Positions 38,983 through 49,315 of a DNA stretch of 64,000 nucleotides are shown piece by piece. Location of the stretch: positions 1 to 64,000 of the forward strand of contig RSEH01000129.1 of the NCBI GenBank assembly GCA_006503475.1, given 5' to 3'. The notes below the pieces were generated by a model that did no database searches, had not been told where the DNA came from, and saw only the letters and a list, made by a program, of their open reading frames with translations. The first letter of the stretch is position 1, and each line of letters starts with the position of its first letter. Made by a program: the position numbers and the translations under genes. This DNA comes from Stentor roeselii. Its lineage: Eukaryota; Ciliophora; Heterotrichea; Heterotrichida; Stentoridae.

Positions 38983-39583
38983 ATTGAAGTTAATGTGTTA
39001 GAGAAATTATCGCTTTTATAAGGGTTTTTAAATTAGAGAATTAATTTTCAGGTTTTTGAGGAGAGTTTATTTAGTTTTGATATACTTTTATATGAATGCA
39101 ATTAGTAAAAAGTATTCAGAGGACTTAAATAAGTAATGATTTTTTTTTTGGGAATTTTATTATGCTTTAATATTAAGGTTCTTACTGAAACTATCCAGAG
39201 TATTCAAATAAGCTAATTTTAATAATCCTAACTTTGATTTCTAATATTCTCTAAATAATCTCTAAATAATCTTTTAATTATATTAATATGATTTTTATAC
39301 ATAGCTGAACAAAGAGTAAATTTCAAATTTTACTTTCTAAGTCCTATTCAAAATTTAAACTCTCTAAATTTCAAGCCAATCATCACCAAGTTGAACCTAA
39401 AACAAAACATCCTAAAATACCTCAGAAGCCTAAAATCACATTAAAACTCAAACTAAAATAAAAGTAACTGCCAATCACACTTTTTCCAATTCATTCAATA
39501 TAAAATCTCTCTCCAATCCAATATCAAGCGCATCAATCTCCCTTCATACCCCTTAATTCTATTTCCTTCTGTTATAAATATCA
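38983..39583. other. Intergenic region
   Basis: I see no gene in these 601 bases. The left end is G/T-rich (3' flank) and the right end is A/C-rich (5' flank). A 12-bp tandem CTCTAAATAAT occurs near 39250-39275. TTATAAATATC stands just before the ATG at 39584. Confidence 0.5.
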
Positions 39584-42500
39584 ATGGAACTTTCTGAACT
39601 CCCCCTTCGAGAAGGTATTTCTTTCCCAAAAAGTAATATTCTCTCAAACATCCCAACAAACCTAAAAATAACTCCTTCTAAAATCGACCTGGTGGAGTCA
39701 GCAAATTTTCTCTCAAGTCAAAAAACCTTTAAAGAAGAAATCCAGCAAGTCGCTCAATATTTTTCAGAATTCAAAAAGCCTAAAATAGTGACTCCATTTC
39801 AAGGAACGAGTCTTATTCTTTCAAAAGATAAGACAAAGTTTTACTTTGGAAGTCGAGAAGGGCGAATCGGAGCAGCTTCGATAGAAACAAAAGAAACAAT
39901 TCTAGACATTGACTTGAAAGAAAGAACGATATGGACAATAGCAATGTCGCATAATGATAAATTTTTATATTCAGGTGGTATGGGAGGAGACATTAAGAAG
40001 TTTTTAGTTGAAACAATGGTTCAAGTCAGTAGTTTTAAAGGGCATACGAGTGAAGTGAATGTTGTTTTGATTACGAAAGATGATAAATGGATGTTTTCGA
40101 CTGGTGATGATGGAATGGTCATTAAGTGGGACTTAAGTGCTGAGGTCTCTAGTCCCATCATTTTGTATAAAATTGGATGTATTTGTTATGGACTTGATTT
40201 AAGTTTTGATAATAAGTTCATTGCTACTGTTGGACAAGATCGAGCTGTGCATTATTTCGACGTCGCCTTGAATCAAAAAGTTAAAGAATTGAAAGAAAAT
40301 GACTTCGGGATTACTTGGTGCGTTTGTATCACGTCTTCGAATACTTATATTGCGGTTGGTGATGATAGATATATGACTTATTTATATTCTATCAGTAAAT
40401 GGGAACGAATACGTGCTTTTAAAGGACATACTAGCAGAGTTAGGTGTATTACTGCCACTTTTGATGAAAAGTATGTCATTACTGGAGGGACTGATAATCG
40501 GATTTTTATTTGGGATACGACTGAGGAGAGAAGTGGGATTCAACTCTTGGGACATACTGACTGGGTTAAAGCTTTTATCATCATGGAAGATCAAAGAACT
40601 TTTTATTCTATGTCGGATGATTGTAGCATTCAACCTTGGCGTATTCCAAAATACGATAATTACTTCATCTTAAAACAAGGTCTCGACTTAACAATGTTCA
40701 ATCAACTCGAAACAGGTCACAGAAGTACCGAGCTTCTAATTCTCTTAAAAGGAAACCAAATCACAAAATACGACCGTTCAAACAACATGGAAAGTTCAGT
40801 GATAGACCTGGACGAGAAGAAAATAATGATTTTTTCAATAAACCCAAGAGACGACAGTTTCGTGACAGTAAGACAAGAGACCCAAGCCAGACGTTACAAC
40901 AAAGACTTATCGATAAAATACATTATAGACTTTTACGACTCTGATTTAAACATTCAGCGAAGTCACACTTCAGAGTTTTACAACCTTTCCTCCATGATCC
41001 ACTCCTCAGACGGCAAATATCTCATCATCGGGGAACAGTTCAGATGCATCATCATCGAAGTAGCCTCGATGCAAGTCTACCACGCGTTCAGGTCTCATAA
41101 ACAAGCAGTCATCACCCTTGCCTGCTCACCTTCAAACAAATACGTCTTTTCATTCGATGACGACCGACAAAGCACTTTAATTAAAAGTTACGATTTCGCG
41201 AAAAAAGTGGAAATTAAAGCACTTTTCGACCCTAATTTCAAAATGCTGAATAAAATGGTTGTTTCTTTTGATGATGAATACCTTGCCGTTCTTCCTAAAA
41301 ATAAACAAGTCTCCATCTGGGCCACTTCGAAAATGCTGAAAATTTACGATTTTTCAGTAGAAACTTGTAAAGACTTGAAGTTTCACGGAGCTCAGAACCA
41401 TTTATACACGATTTTAGAAGACCAGCTGAAAGTATACTCGATTCCTTCAATGGTTATAAGTTTTATAGTGAAGTTTGATTCACATATTTCATTATTTGCA
41501 TTTGGAAGGGGAAATGAAGAGTTGATAATAGCTTTGAATAACCGGTTTGAAGTATGGAAGACTCCGACATCAGTGAATTCTTTATCAATATACGGTGAAA
41601 ACAACATTTTATACGACTTTTACAAGTACATCGGCTCAGTGGTGTCTGGAAAAGGGACAACTTACAATTCGACCTTCAACCACTGGGTGATCGAACCTTT
41701 TCACATGAACATCATGCACATCTTCGCTTATTTCAACAAAATCGACATGATGGCGAAGGCAGTAGAAGAAAACGTCGGCTTCATCATTTCCAGATCAGGC
41801 ATCTCACCACTCGACGTGTGCTTCGAGATGAACAACGAGCAAGGTATTAACTTTTTCTACAAGTACATCAAAAACAACGCATCTTCCAAACCTTTCTTCA
41901 CTTGCGTACTTGGCAGGTCTTTAAACCGGATTTGCCTTCACCAGTCACATAAGACTAAAAAGTTCTTAGACATGATGTTAACGAAGACTTTTGATAGTAC
42001 TTTAAGTCGTTTTCATCATTCGAATCAAAAACTTCCAATGATTGTCTTCACTCCTGGACTTTTCACTGATAAAGCAAGTTTTCCTAAAGAAAAATTCTCG
42101 AATGAAGGACAGGCCCTTGAGTTTTTGCAGACTTATTTCAGTTTGAACTTGCACCCTGGAAGTCAAGATAGTCTTGATTTCATTAGCAGCTTACTTGAAA
42201 GTCAAAATGACCTGATTTTTAACTCGAATTTTATTCAGACTATTTTGAAGTTTAAGTGGGAAAAGGTTAGGTTTATTTTGTATACTCAAGCTGTGGTTTA
42301 TGTGATTTATTTGGTTTTACTTTCAGCTTATTCAAGCTTAGGGAATGTTCAGATCTTGCATGCTTGCTTTGCTTTGAATTTGGCATTGATTTTATATGAA
42401 ATTTTTCAGGTGGTTTGCTCGAAAGAGGAATATTTTAAGGATTTGTGGAATTATGTGGATGTTGCTAGGAGTACTATTGTTACTGTTATTTGGGTTAGGG

Positions 42501-43240
42501 ATGTTGGGGATTATTTTTTGACTCAGGATAATTTGATTGCCTTGGTCGTTTTTATTTCTTGGGTTAGAGGAATTTCTTATTTTAGGATCATTAAAGATAC
42601 TCGATATTATATCAATCTTATTTATGAGGTTATTAAGGATATTTTACCTTTTCTTAGTATTTTGTTTTATTCAACTATTGCTTTTAGTTTGGTTTTTGAA
42701 AGACTATTGCATCGGGATGATAGATATTTTAAGTATTTGACTACTAGTTGGGAAATAAATGTTGGAGGATTTGATACTTCGGATTATGAGAATTGGATGT
42801 ATCTTGCATTCTTCACGCATACCATATTGAATCCCATTTTGATGCTTAATTTACTTATTTCAATCATGTCCCATACCTTCGAAAAAGTCAATGAAAATAT
42901 CCTGGTAGCCGACAGCAAAGAACTTGCAGAAATGATCCGAGAAGGAGAGTTATTTTTTATATGGAAACGTAAATATGTTGAAAAAAAGTTCCTTCATGTT
43001 TGCAAAAATATAGGAATCGCTGCAGAAGAAAATGATTCAGTCACAGTTTTAAAAAAAATGAGAAAAAGAATCACTGGACTTAATCAATCAATTCATTCAA
43101 TCGATACAGAAGTTGCAGAGCTTAAACGAGGCCAGGCTCAGATAGTGAATACTCTTGGCTCATTTGAAAGGGTTTTAGAAAGTCTAGTCGAAGGACAGAA
43201 TGAAATCCGTGAAATTGTTAAAAAAATCGAGAGTAAATAA
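39584..43240 (+). CDS. WD40 beta-propeller fused to a TRP-like cation channel
   Basis: A 1218-aa protein. Residues about 65-660 are WD40 repeats forming probably two propellers, e.g. SFKGHTSEVNVVLITKDDKW, AFKGHTSRVRCITATFDEKY and LLGHTDWVKAF. Residues about 690-830 contain ankyrin-like helices (MNIMHIFAYFNKIDMMAKAVEE). From about 889 to 1095 comes a six-helix ion-transport domain: YTQAVVYVIYLVLLSAY, the helix 4-5 segment WVRGISYFRIIKDTRYYINL, a pore segment near 1045-1070 (WEINVGGFDTSDYENW) and last helix HTILNPILMLNLLISIMSH. A C-terminal coiled coil (1165-1218) suits tetramers. The channel part resembles TRPA/TRPV-type channels. No interruption is seen. Confidence 0.85.
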   Translation: MELSELPLREGISFPKSNILSNIPTNLKITPSKIDLVESANFLSSQKTFKEEIQQVAQYFSEFKKPKIVTPFQGTSLILSKDKTKFYFGSREGRIGAASIETKETILDIDLKERTIWTIAMSHNDKFLYSGGMGGDIKKFLVETMVQVSSFKGHTSEVNVVLITKDDKWMFSTGDDGMVIKWDLSAEVSSPIILYKIGCICYGLDLSFDNKFIATVGQDRAVHYFDVALNQKVKELKENDFGITWCVCITSSNTYIAVGDDRYMTYLYSISKWERIRAFKGHTSRVRCITATFDEKYVITGGTDNRIFIWDTTEERSGIQLLGHTDWVKAFIIMEDQRTFYSMSDDCSIQPWRIPKYDNYFILKQGLDLTMFNQLETGHRSTELLILLKGNQITKYDRSNNMESSVIDLDEKKIMIFSINPRDDSFVTVRQETQARRYNKDLSIKYIIDFYDSDLNIQRSHTSEFYNLSSMIHSSDGKYLIIGEQFRCIIIEVASMQVYHAFRSHKQAVITLACSPSNKYVFSFDDDRQSTLIKSYDFAKKVEIKALFDPNFKMLNKMVVSFDDEYLAVLPKNKQVSIWATSKMLKIYDFSVETCKDLKFHGAQNHLYTILEDQLKVYSIPSMVISFIVKFDSHISLFAFGRGNEELIIALNNRFEVWKTPTSVNSLSIYGENNILYDFYKYIGSVVSGKGTTYNSTFNHWVIEPFHMNIMHIFAYFNKIDMMAKAVEENVGFIISRSGISPLDVCFEMNNEQGINFFYKYIKNNASSKPFFTCVLGRSLNRICLHQSHKTKKFLDMMLTKTFDSTLSRFHHSNQKLPMIVFTPGLFTDKASFPKEKFSNEGQALEFLQTYFSLNLHPGSQDSLDFISSLLESQNDLIFNSNFIQTILKFKWEKVRFILYTQAVVYVIYLVLLSAYSSLGNVQILHACFALNLALILYEIFQVVCSKEEYFKDLWNYVDVARSTIVTVIWVRDVGDYFLTQDNLIALVVFISWVRGISYFRIIKDTRYYINLIYEVIKDILPFLSILFYSTIAFSLVFERLLHRDDRYFKYLTTSWEINVGGFDTSDYENWMYLAFFTHTILNPILMLNLLISIMSHTFEKVNENILVADSKELAEMIREGELFFIWKRKYVEKKFLHVCKNIGIAAEENDSVTVLKKMRKRITGLNQSIHSIDTEVAELKRGQAQIVNTLGSFERVLESLVEGQNEIREIVKKIESK

Positions 43241-43455
43241 GGAACATAATTAATCCATCATTTTTAATCCTTTAAAAAGCACCTTTAAAAAAATATCAAA
43301 ATTAATCAAACAATTAATCCAAAGTCATTAAAGAAATTCCAAATCATCATTAACTAAAAAAATTATCTCAAAAGTACTTCTCTTAACTTGCCAAATCATT
43401 AAAACCACCAAATTTCACCTGCTCTAAACCTCCAACCCAATTGAAATAATTAAAA

Positions 43456-44280
43456 ATGAACAACAGCATTTCCGTTTCCCAGCATTCAACCGAGCAATCA
43501 CTTGACTCCTTACAAAAAGAGAAAAATCTTCTAAGGTCTCAAGAAAAGTACATCGAGGCCAACGAAGTCTCAAAACAAATCAAGTGGCTTAAGTCTCGAA
43601 TGCAGAAAGAAAGACTTCAAACTTTGAAGTCAACATACGAAAGTGACTTGGAACAAATCGACCAAAAGTTCAATCAGGAAGTCGCCGACATTGAGCAGAC
43701 CTGGGAAGAGTCTCTTTCATCTTACATAAGAAAATGCGACAAAGAAGTCAGCACTTTGGTCTTGAAACACTCGAAAAAAACTAAGAAAATCAAGGAAAAA
43801 CTTGAATCTGAAGCAATGAATAGCTTTAAACCTAGCACTGGACTTTTGAATATGATTAGATGTAAAGAACAGGCTGTTAGGCAGGAAAAATTCGTTGAAG
43901 CTCAGGCTTTGTTACAGCAAATTGAAGGGATTAGGGCTGAGGAGGAAAAAAGACATGCGGATATTAGGAGGAGTGCTATTGAACAGATTTTAAATAATCT
44001 TGATGCGGATTATGATAAAAAGTTACAGGCTATGAAGAAAAGACATAAGACTTTGATGGATGAAATGAATATTAGGAAGAGTGAAGAGGTCAGCTGCATA
44101 GTGAGAAAATTCGACAATCTCAAAAGAGAACTCGAAAACTCTCACAAAATTCGAATGAACATCTGCGAAGGGAGACACACAACAAGCGCAGGAAGACACT
44201 CCCAGTCGCCAGAAAAGATCAGCGCAAGTACTCTAAGTCCCTTTCGGCAGCGTTCTCTAGCAGGCCGTTCAGACCTCTAG
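43456..44280 (+). CDS. Coiled-coil protein with an internal duplication
   Basis: A 274-aa mainly coiled-coil protein. Two related blocks can be seen: EKYIEANEVSKQIKWLKSRM near 32-51 and EKFVEAQALLQQIEGIRAEE near 138-160, each followed by a long charged helix. The YIEANEVSKQI pattern resembles UVR-type helical hairpins. The C-terminus is a basic, Ser-rich tail with SPEK and SPFRQR sites. A cytoskeletal or ciliary structural role is plausible but not shown. The next gene starts 30 bp after its stop. Confidence 0.7.
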   Translation: MNNSISVSQHSTEQSLDSLQKEKNLLRSQEKYIEANEVSKQIKWLKSRMQKERLQTLKSTYESDLEQIDQKFNQEVADIEQTWEESLSSYIRKCDKEVSTLVLKHSKKTKKIKEKLESEAMNSFKPSTGLLNMIRCKEQAVRQEKFVEAQALLQQIEGIRAEEEKRHADIRRSAIEQILNNLDADYDKKLQAMKKRHKTLMDEMNIRKSEEVSCIVRKFDNLKRELENSHKIRMNICEGRHTTSAGRHSQSPEKISASTLSPFRQRSLAGRSDL

Positions 44281-44310
44281 AACTAACTATTTAAGCCACC
44301 CCATATAAAA

Positions 44311-45726
44311 ATGCAAAACGGAAAACCAGGCCTGAAAAAAGGTCACAAGTCGTCGAACTCGCTTTCAAAAAAGGGCCAAAGTTCCTTTCCCATAGTGCAC
44401 AGGTCGTCAGTTACATCAATCTCGGACCGTATTTCAACGCAAACAAGCGATTTGTCACTATCAGAGAAACTGCAGCCGTGCTCATCAATCCGAGACCAGT
44501 GCCTAAAAAAGCCAATATCGCTAATAATCCTAGGAAAGTACTTCTCAGACCTATGCTCAAGCATATCATCTAAGAACTCAATCGACTCAAGTCTTCTAAA
44601 AAAAGTGGAAACGATGAAAGAGGTCTTAAAAGACTGTCTTTCCGCCATTCCAGACATCAAGCTCGAAGCTTATGTCCTGATGTCTTCCTCACTGAAGGAA
44701 ATCCAGAACATCAAAGACACGAAAGACGAGAGCAACTTAAACTCACTGACTAAAAAACTCGCGAATATCGCAGTCATCATCGACCAAAACCGACTTCGTA
44801 ACCGAGTTGAAAGAAGTCCCCAGCTGGAAGACGACCTGCCCGCCGACGAGCCAGAAGACCTTTCAAAAGAACTGGAAGTCCGAGTGTCCAGAGTGACTGC
44901 AAGGGTCCTCAACATTTGGAAGAAAATTGTAAGTCCTCAGAAAGAAGCTGAAGTTATTTGTTACTGTTTTTTAATGCTTTATAGTGAAATTGACAGAAGT
45001 ATTAAAGTCTCACCAGTGATCAAGTCGAACTTTGACAAGCCGACTGATATCATGAAGAGTTATTTGAATAACCCTGGGTATGTTGTGACGATTATTCGAC
45101 ATACTAAGGATTATATCGATAAGGAACTCATCTCGGTACCTGTCATTAAAAGGATTTTCGGGTTTTTGGAAAAGGTTACAATTGAAAGAATCAGGAATTC
45201 TGATAAGACTCTCACAGGGTTTGTTATCTATGAACTCGTCTTTTACGCTGTTATGTATTACTCGTTTATTTATAAGCAAAAACATGGAAATGACTTGTTT
45301 GAAAAAAAAATTAACTGGAAAAAAGTCAGGAGTCAGAAAAATTTCATTAATATTTACAGTGAAAATTCACTCACGGTTACTGAAGCTGATGTTTTTGATG
45401 AGTTTGTTGTTGAAGAAGTTAAAAAAGTGAAAGTTGCTTATGTTGATAAAATGAAAAGGTCTTCTTCGCAACCGGCTATTAAAGGGTTTAGGAATGCATC
45501 GCCGGATAAACTTAAAAAAACTGGACTTTTTGTACTTAAGGAAAAAATGAATAAGAAAAAACAGAAAATGGAGAAGGATAAAGAGTTTGTCAATAACTTG
45601 AAAATTAAATTCAGCAACTTACAGATTAAAAATAATGAGATGATGAAATCTTGTGATTTAACTGGCATTTCTCGTAACTTAAATGATAGATATGAGAGTG
45701 TTAGTCCGAGGACTAAGGAAAATTAG
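44311..45726 (+). CDS. Unknown 471-aa protein, probably helical
   Basis: I do not recognise it. Residues 1-60 are basic and Ser-rich. Residues 65-330 look like a helical fold, for example CYCFLMLYSEIDRSIKVSPV and GFVIYELVFYAVMYYSFIYK, too interrupted to be certain membrane helices. The C-terminal 100 residues are Lys-rich with coiled-coil character. CATATAAAA directly precedes the ATG. It is in tandem with the coiled-coil gene upstream (30 bp). TAG ends the frame, with no possible 15-nt intron. Confidence 0.65.
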   Translation: MQNGKPGLKKGHKSSNSLSKKGQSSFPIVHRSSVTSISDRISTQTSDLSLSEKLQPCSSIRDQCLKKPISLIILGKYFSDLCSSISSKNSIDSSLLKKVETMKEVLKDCLSAIPDIKLEAYVLMSSSLKEIQNIKDTKDESNLNSLTKKLANIAVIIDQNRLRNRVERSPQLEDDLPADEPEDLSKELEVRVSRVTARVLNIWKKIVSPQKEAEVICYCFLMLYSEIDRSIKVSPVIKSNFDKPTDIMKSYLNNPGYVVTIIRHTKDYIDKELISVPVIKRIFGFLEKVTIERIRNSDKTLTGFVIYELVFYAVMYYSFIYKQKHGNDLFEKKINWKKVRSQKNFINIYSENSLTVTEADVFDEFVVEEVKKVKVAYVDKMKRSSSQPAIKGFRNASPDKLKKTGLFVLKEKMNKKKQKMEKDKEFVNNLKIKFSNLQIKNNEMMKSCDLTGISRNLNDRYESVSPRTKEN

Positions 45727-45804
45727 TTTAATTGTCGACATTAATAAAAAATTATCGCTTTTTAAACTATCTCGATTTCCTTCACTAAATTATCTAATCA
45801 ATCT

Positions 45805-46434
45805 TCAGTCCTTCCAAGAGTTTTCCAGTTTCCTGTTATTTTTCACTCTTTCCTCCTTATCAACTTTATATCTCTTCCCTCTCAAAATTAAATTTCTTTC
45901 AAGTCTTTCAATTTCCTTTTCCAAATTCTTAGCCTGAGTCATTTTCTGGTTAAAAGTTTCGATTTCATCCTCATGCAGATGGTGGAATCGACTTTTAAAC
46001 TCCTCCTCCTTTGAAAAAAACTTCCTTTTTGCAGCTTCAGTGGCTTCAATATTATCGATTTTGTGGTCAATCGATAGTGGAACTTCAACTAACCCAGCAA
46101 GCCACAAGCTTTTTTCAGTTCCTTCAACGATTCTAGAATTATCAGGTTTATATTTCTCAGGAATCACAAATTCCTCTTTCACCAGACCTCCACCCTTCTT
46201 TTGAATATGTCTTTCCAAGTTTTTTTCTTGAATCTTCTCAACACAACTTTTTTCCTTCACAAATTTTTTGAAACTAAATCCAAGACTTTCTGAGTTTTCC
46301 AAATTACATTCAAGTATTTTACTAGAAATTCCCCTTTTTTTCGGTAATTCAACTTTAACAGGTAAAACCAAAAGTTCATCTTCCTGATTATCCTGAAAAA
46401 TCTTCATTCCTTTTTTAAGATTCTTGCGAAACAT
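45805..46434 (-). CDS. Unknown 209-aa charged protein
   Basis: A small Lys/Glu-rich protein. The C-terminal 70 residues are helical (HEDEIETFNQKMTQAKNLEK). The rest looks disordered with a more ordered patch near 110-130 (TEKSLWLAGLVEVPLSIDHK). No family is recognised. TTATAAAAC stands just before its ATG. The start is 40 bp downstream of the stop of the next minus-strand gene. Confidence 0.6.
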   Translation of the reverse strand: MFRKNLKKGMKIFQDNQEDELLVLPVKVELPKKRGISSKILECNLENSESLGFSFKKFVKEKSCVEKIQEKNLERHIQKKGGGLVKEEFVIPEKYKPDNSRIVEGTEKSLWLAGLVEVPLSIDHKIDNIEATEAAKRKFFSKEEEFKSRFHHLHEDEIETFNQKMTQAKNLEKEIERLERNLILRGKRYKVDKEERVKNNRKLENSWKD

Positions 46435-46474
46435 GTTTTATAACCTGTTGTTTTTCACAACATTATTATTATTA

Positions 46475-46987
46475 CTACTTATTCACTCTACCAGTCGGGG
46501 GCTTGTCCCTTCCTTTTCCAGTCTCAGTCCCTGCCGAATGTTTTGCAATAAATTCCAAATTTTGCCCATCATCAGGAAGTTCTCTTTCTAAAGGGTCAAA
46601 ATCCCTAGTTCGAAAGCTTTGAGCAGAAGGAGCAGTTTTGTAAAAGTCGCCACTTTCATTTTGTGGCCTATAAGGCGAATTCACCAATTTTTGCGCTCTT
46701 TGCTCAAATGATCGTCGCTCGTCGAAGTTATCAGAACCTTTTCGAAGGTTGTTGTAAGGGTCGCGAGAGTTTTTTCTTACTGGCTCAGCGTTTCGAGGTG
46801 ATTCTCGCCGATGTTCTGCAATTTTTCGGAAGTTGTTTGGAGAGTCTCGGACGTACTTTCCTCGTGAGTCTGATCTGTGATAAGAGGATGCGTTTGGACT
46901 TCTGGGGATCTTTGGAGAGGTTGGAAGTTTGTTTTCAATGTTTTTTGATAGGATTAGATTACCGACTGGTGATTCAGCTCTTTCCAT
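46475..46987 (-). CDS. Disordered basic protein, unknown
   Basis: A 170-aa Ser/Arg/Asn/Pro-rich protein, with SPxx sites (SPKIPRSPNA, DSPNNFRK, ESPRNAEP) that look like phosphorylation targets, and no fold visible. It lies 29 bp downstream of the MFS transporter stop and 40 bp upstream of the next start. It is judged real from its A/C-rich start context and ATG placement. The function is unknown. Confidence 0.55.
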   Translation of the reverse strand: MERAESPVGNLILSKNIENKLPTSPKIPRSPNASSYHRSDSRGKYVRDSPNNFRKIAEHRRESPRNAEPVRKNSRDPYNNLRKGSDNFDERRSFEQRAQKLVNSPYRPQNESGDFYKTAPSAQSFRTRDFDPLERELPDDGQNLEFIAKHSAGTETGKGRDKPPTGRVNK

Positions 46988-47016
46988 TTATTTTGGGTTT
47001 AGGTGAGTTTAAATAC

Positions 47017-48300
47017 TTAGACTGCGTGACTCTCTATCCAACGACGGAAGAGGAAGAGGGTTCCGACTGCTGATACTGCGTATCCTCCGATCCAAAGCCA
47101 CACCATGTGACATTCACTTTTATCACTATCAGCTTTACAATATCTGTCCATAAGCAAGGCACTGGTAATTCCAGTAATAATCAAAGGCAATGAGTTAGTA
47201 ACAGCGGCGATCCCCAAATAAATAGCCTCCGCTCCTTTAGGAGCGACTTCAACAGCATAATCAACAAGTCTAGGAGCATAAATCGATTCCCCAACAGAAA
47301 TAATAACAACACAAGCAACAATCCCAACATAAGTCTGATCATAATACATAGCCAAAGGCGAAGCAGCAGTAAAAAAGGTCCCAACGACAATAATAGTATA
47401 CTTATCCCAATAAAACACTAAATAAGAGCAAACTGGAGTAGCAGCAAGTAAAATAACCTGTTGAATGACCATCATAAGTCCAAAATGACTTCCATTTTCC
47501 ACCCTTCTATCCATATAAACCGGTAAAGTCCCCGTCAAGTGAAAATAAACACTTTTAATGACCATCATAACAAAAATAAAAGCTACAAAGTTCCAAAACC
47601 CTTTCACCTTAACCACTTCCGCAGCAGTCATCACCTGAATTTTTTCCGGTTCTTCATTTTCCAAGTCGATTTCCGCCAAAAAGCAGGACAACACAAAAGT
47701 AATTAAATAAAGTCCAAGTCCAAATGAAAAAATCCAGGTATAGACAGTCTCCGGGAAGAGAAAAGTCAAAAAGTCGACCCCTCCAGATGCGAACCCTGCC
47801 GATACAAAGAAGACGAGATAATAAAGAGTGTAAGCCAAAGACCGTGACTTTGGGTAAGTGTAGTACTTTATGCCTAGCTTTGTATTCGTCAGGTTTATTG
47901 AAATCGCGAACATGATGAAGACTAAAATAATCAAAATCTGAATCAGCCGGTCTTTGAATAAAAGAACTAAAAGATACCCAAGGCTTCCCATCAAGTTCCC
48001 CAGCATTAAAGTACCTCGAAGTCCGATGTATTTCGCGAGATTGCTTAGAACTACTGAGTAAAGAGCTATTGCCAGACCTAACGACGCGAATATCAAACCT
48101 GCTTCTTTTTCTGAGAACTTCTGGACTTTCGTTAGGTAGAGGCTGCTTATCACTGCTATCACTGAAAAGGCTGCGAATGAAGTGAACTTTATGCAGAGGG
48201 TTATCCAGAGGTATGAGGGAGAGTCTGATAGACCTTTTATTGAGTCTAAAAATCGTGAACTGCCTGAAAGTAAAGGCTTTTCTAATCGGTTATCCAACAT
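47017..48300 (-). CDS. Major facilitator superfamily transporter
   Basis: A 427-aa membrane protein with about 11-12 hydrophobic helices in two halves and a cytosolic loop in the middle (near 218-228, DLENEEPEKIQ). The N-terminal cytosolic part carries EKPLL, a possible dileucine sorting signal. The helix 2-3 loop NLAKYIGLRGTLMLGNLMG resembles the MFS signature GxLaDrxGRrxxl. Helices continue to the C-terminus (VWLWIGGYAVSAVGTLFLF). Substrate and direction are unknown. It may be plasma-membrane or vacuolar. Confidence 0.82.
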   Translation of the reverse strand: MLDNRLEKPLLSGSSRFLDSIKGLSDSPSYLWITLCIKFTSFAAFSVIAVISSLYLTKVQKFSEKEAGLIFASLGLAIALYSVVLSNLAKYIGLRGTLMLGNLMGSLGYLLVLLFKDRLIQILIILVFIMFAISINLTNTKLGIKYYTYPKSRSLAYTLYYLVFFVSAGFASGGVDFLTFLFPETVYTWIFSFGLGLYLITFVLSCFLAEIDLENEEPEKIQVMTAAEVVKVKGFWNFVAFIFVMMVIKSVYFHLTGTLPVYMDRRVENGSHFGLMMVIQQVILLAATPVCSYLVFYWDKYTIIVVGTFFTAASPLAMYYDQTYVGIVACVVIISVGESIYAPRLVDYAVEVAPKGAEAIYLGIAAVTNSLPLIITGITSALLMDRYCKADSDKSECHMVWLWIGGYAVSAVGTLFLFRRWIESHAV

Positions 48301-49315
48301 TTTATTACACCAGAAATATGCTCAGGTTGGATTTTTTTCTGGAAATATGGAATTAAAAGGGTAAAGGGGTTTAGTTTGGAGGATTTTGGATTTATTGTTG
48401 ATTAATGGATTTTGTAATGGTCTGGATATTTAAAAAGTGGGTTTTCTTAATTTTTAGTTTGATTAAGTTCTTGAATTTGTATAATTTTCATGAAATTTGT
48501 GAGTTTTGGTTTTAGCTGAAGGATTTGAATTAGTCGTAAAGAACGATTGATGAGATGATAAGTTTAAGAGATGATTTCTTTTTGGTGATACTTCTTGGCT
48601 TGTTATTGTTCTGATAAAGGAATTGGCATAGGGTTCGTTATTAGAAAAGTTTTCACTATTGATTAGGAATTACTATTCCTAGTCACTGTTTCCAAGATTT
48701 TCATTATTTAAGAAGAATAAAGAATCAAAATTTGATGAGAATGATAATTATTATACAAAAAGGAGTATCCGGGAAAGTAAAGATATGATTTGAAAATTTC
48801 ATTATGTCTGAAAAAATTTAATCATGAAATATTATGAATACTTACCATTTTGTCAGGAATAAGATATCTAGAGAGCTTCTACAACCCTCATTTAGGGTAA
48901 AAACCCATAATCAAACTTTCGTCATTGATTATTGAAAAATTCAACTAGGTTAATTTAAGAATTGCGGTATTAGTTTAGATTTTGTATAATTAATAAATAT
49001 GAGTATATATCAGAATGATTTATCCTTAGTGGCTGGGCCTTATGCCTTTGAGTTTCAATTCTGCAGCACAGAATTTTTTAAGAAGAATTTATGAGTTGCA
49101 GGTTAGCTCTGACAAATATTCAACATCTTACTAACTACTGAATCATTCAGGGATATTTCTAATATCGACCATAAATGAAATAAAAACTCTAATAACAATA
49201 AAATAGATCCTAATTAAACCCTGATTTATTCCTAAAATAAAGTCTTTAAAACTTCTTTAATCAAATTAAAAAATTCTTTTTCCATTAAAATCTAATAAAA
49301 TAACCTTCCTATTAC
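48301..49315. other. AT-rich intergenic region
   Basis: I see no gene in these 1015 bases: no long open frame, no recognised RNA gene and no match to other parts of the window. The left end is G/T-rich, the 5' flank of the transporter. Confidence 0.5.

Noticed and set aside
49020-49090. Possible tRNA gene
   Set aside because: I could not form a cloverleaf with acceptor and T-arm; a tRNA scan would settle it.
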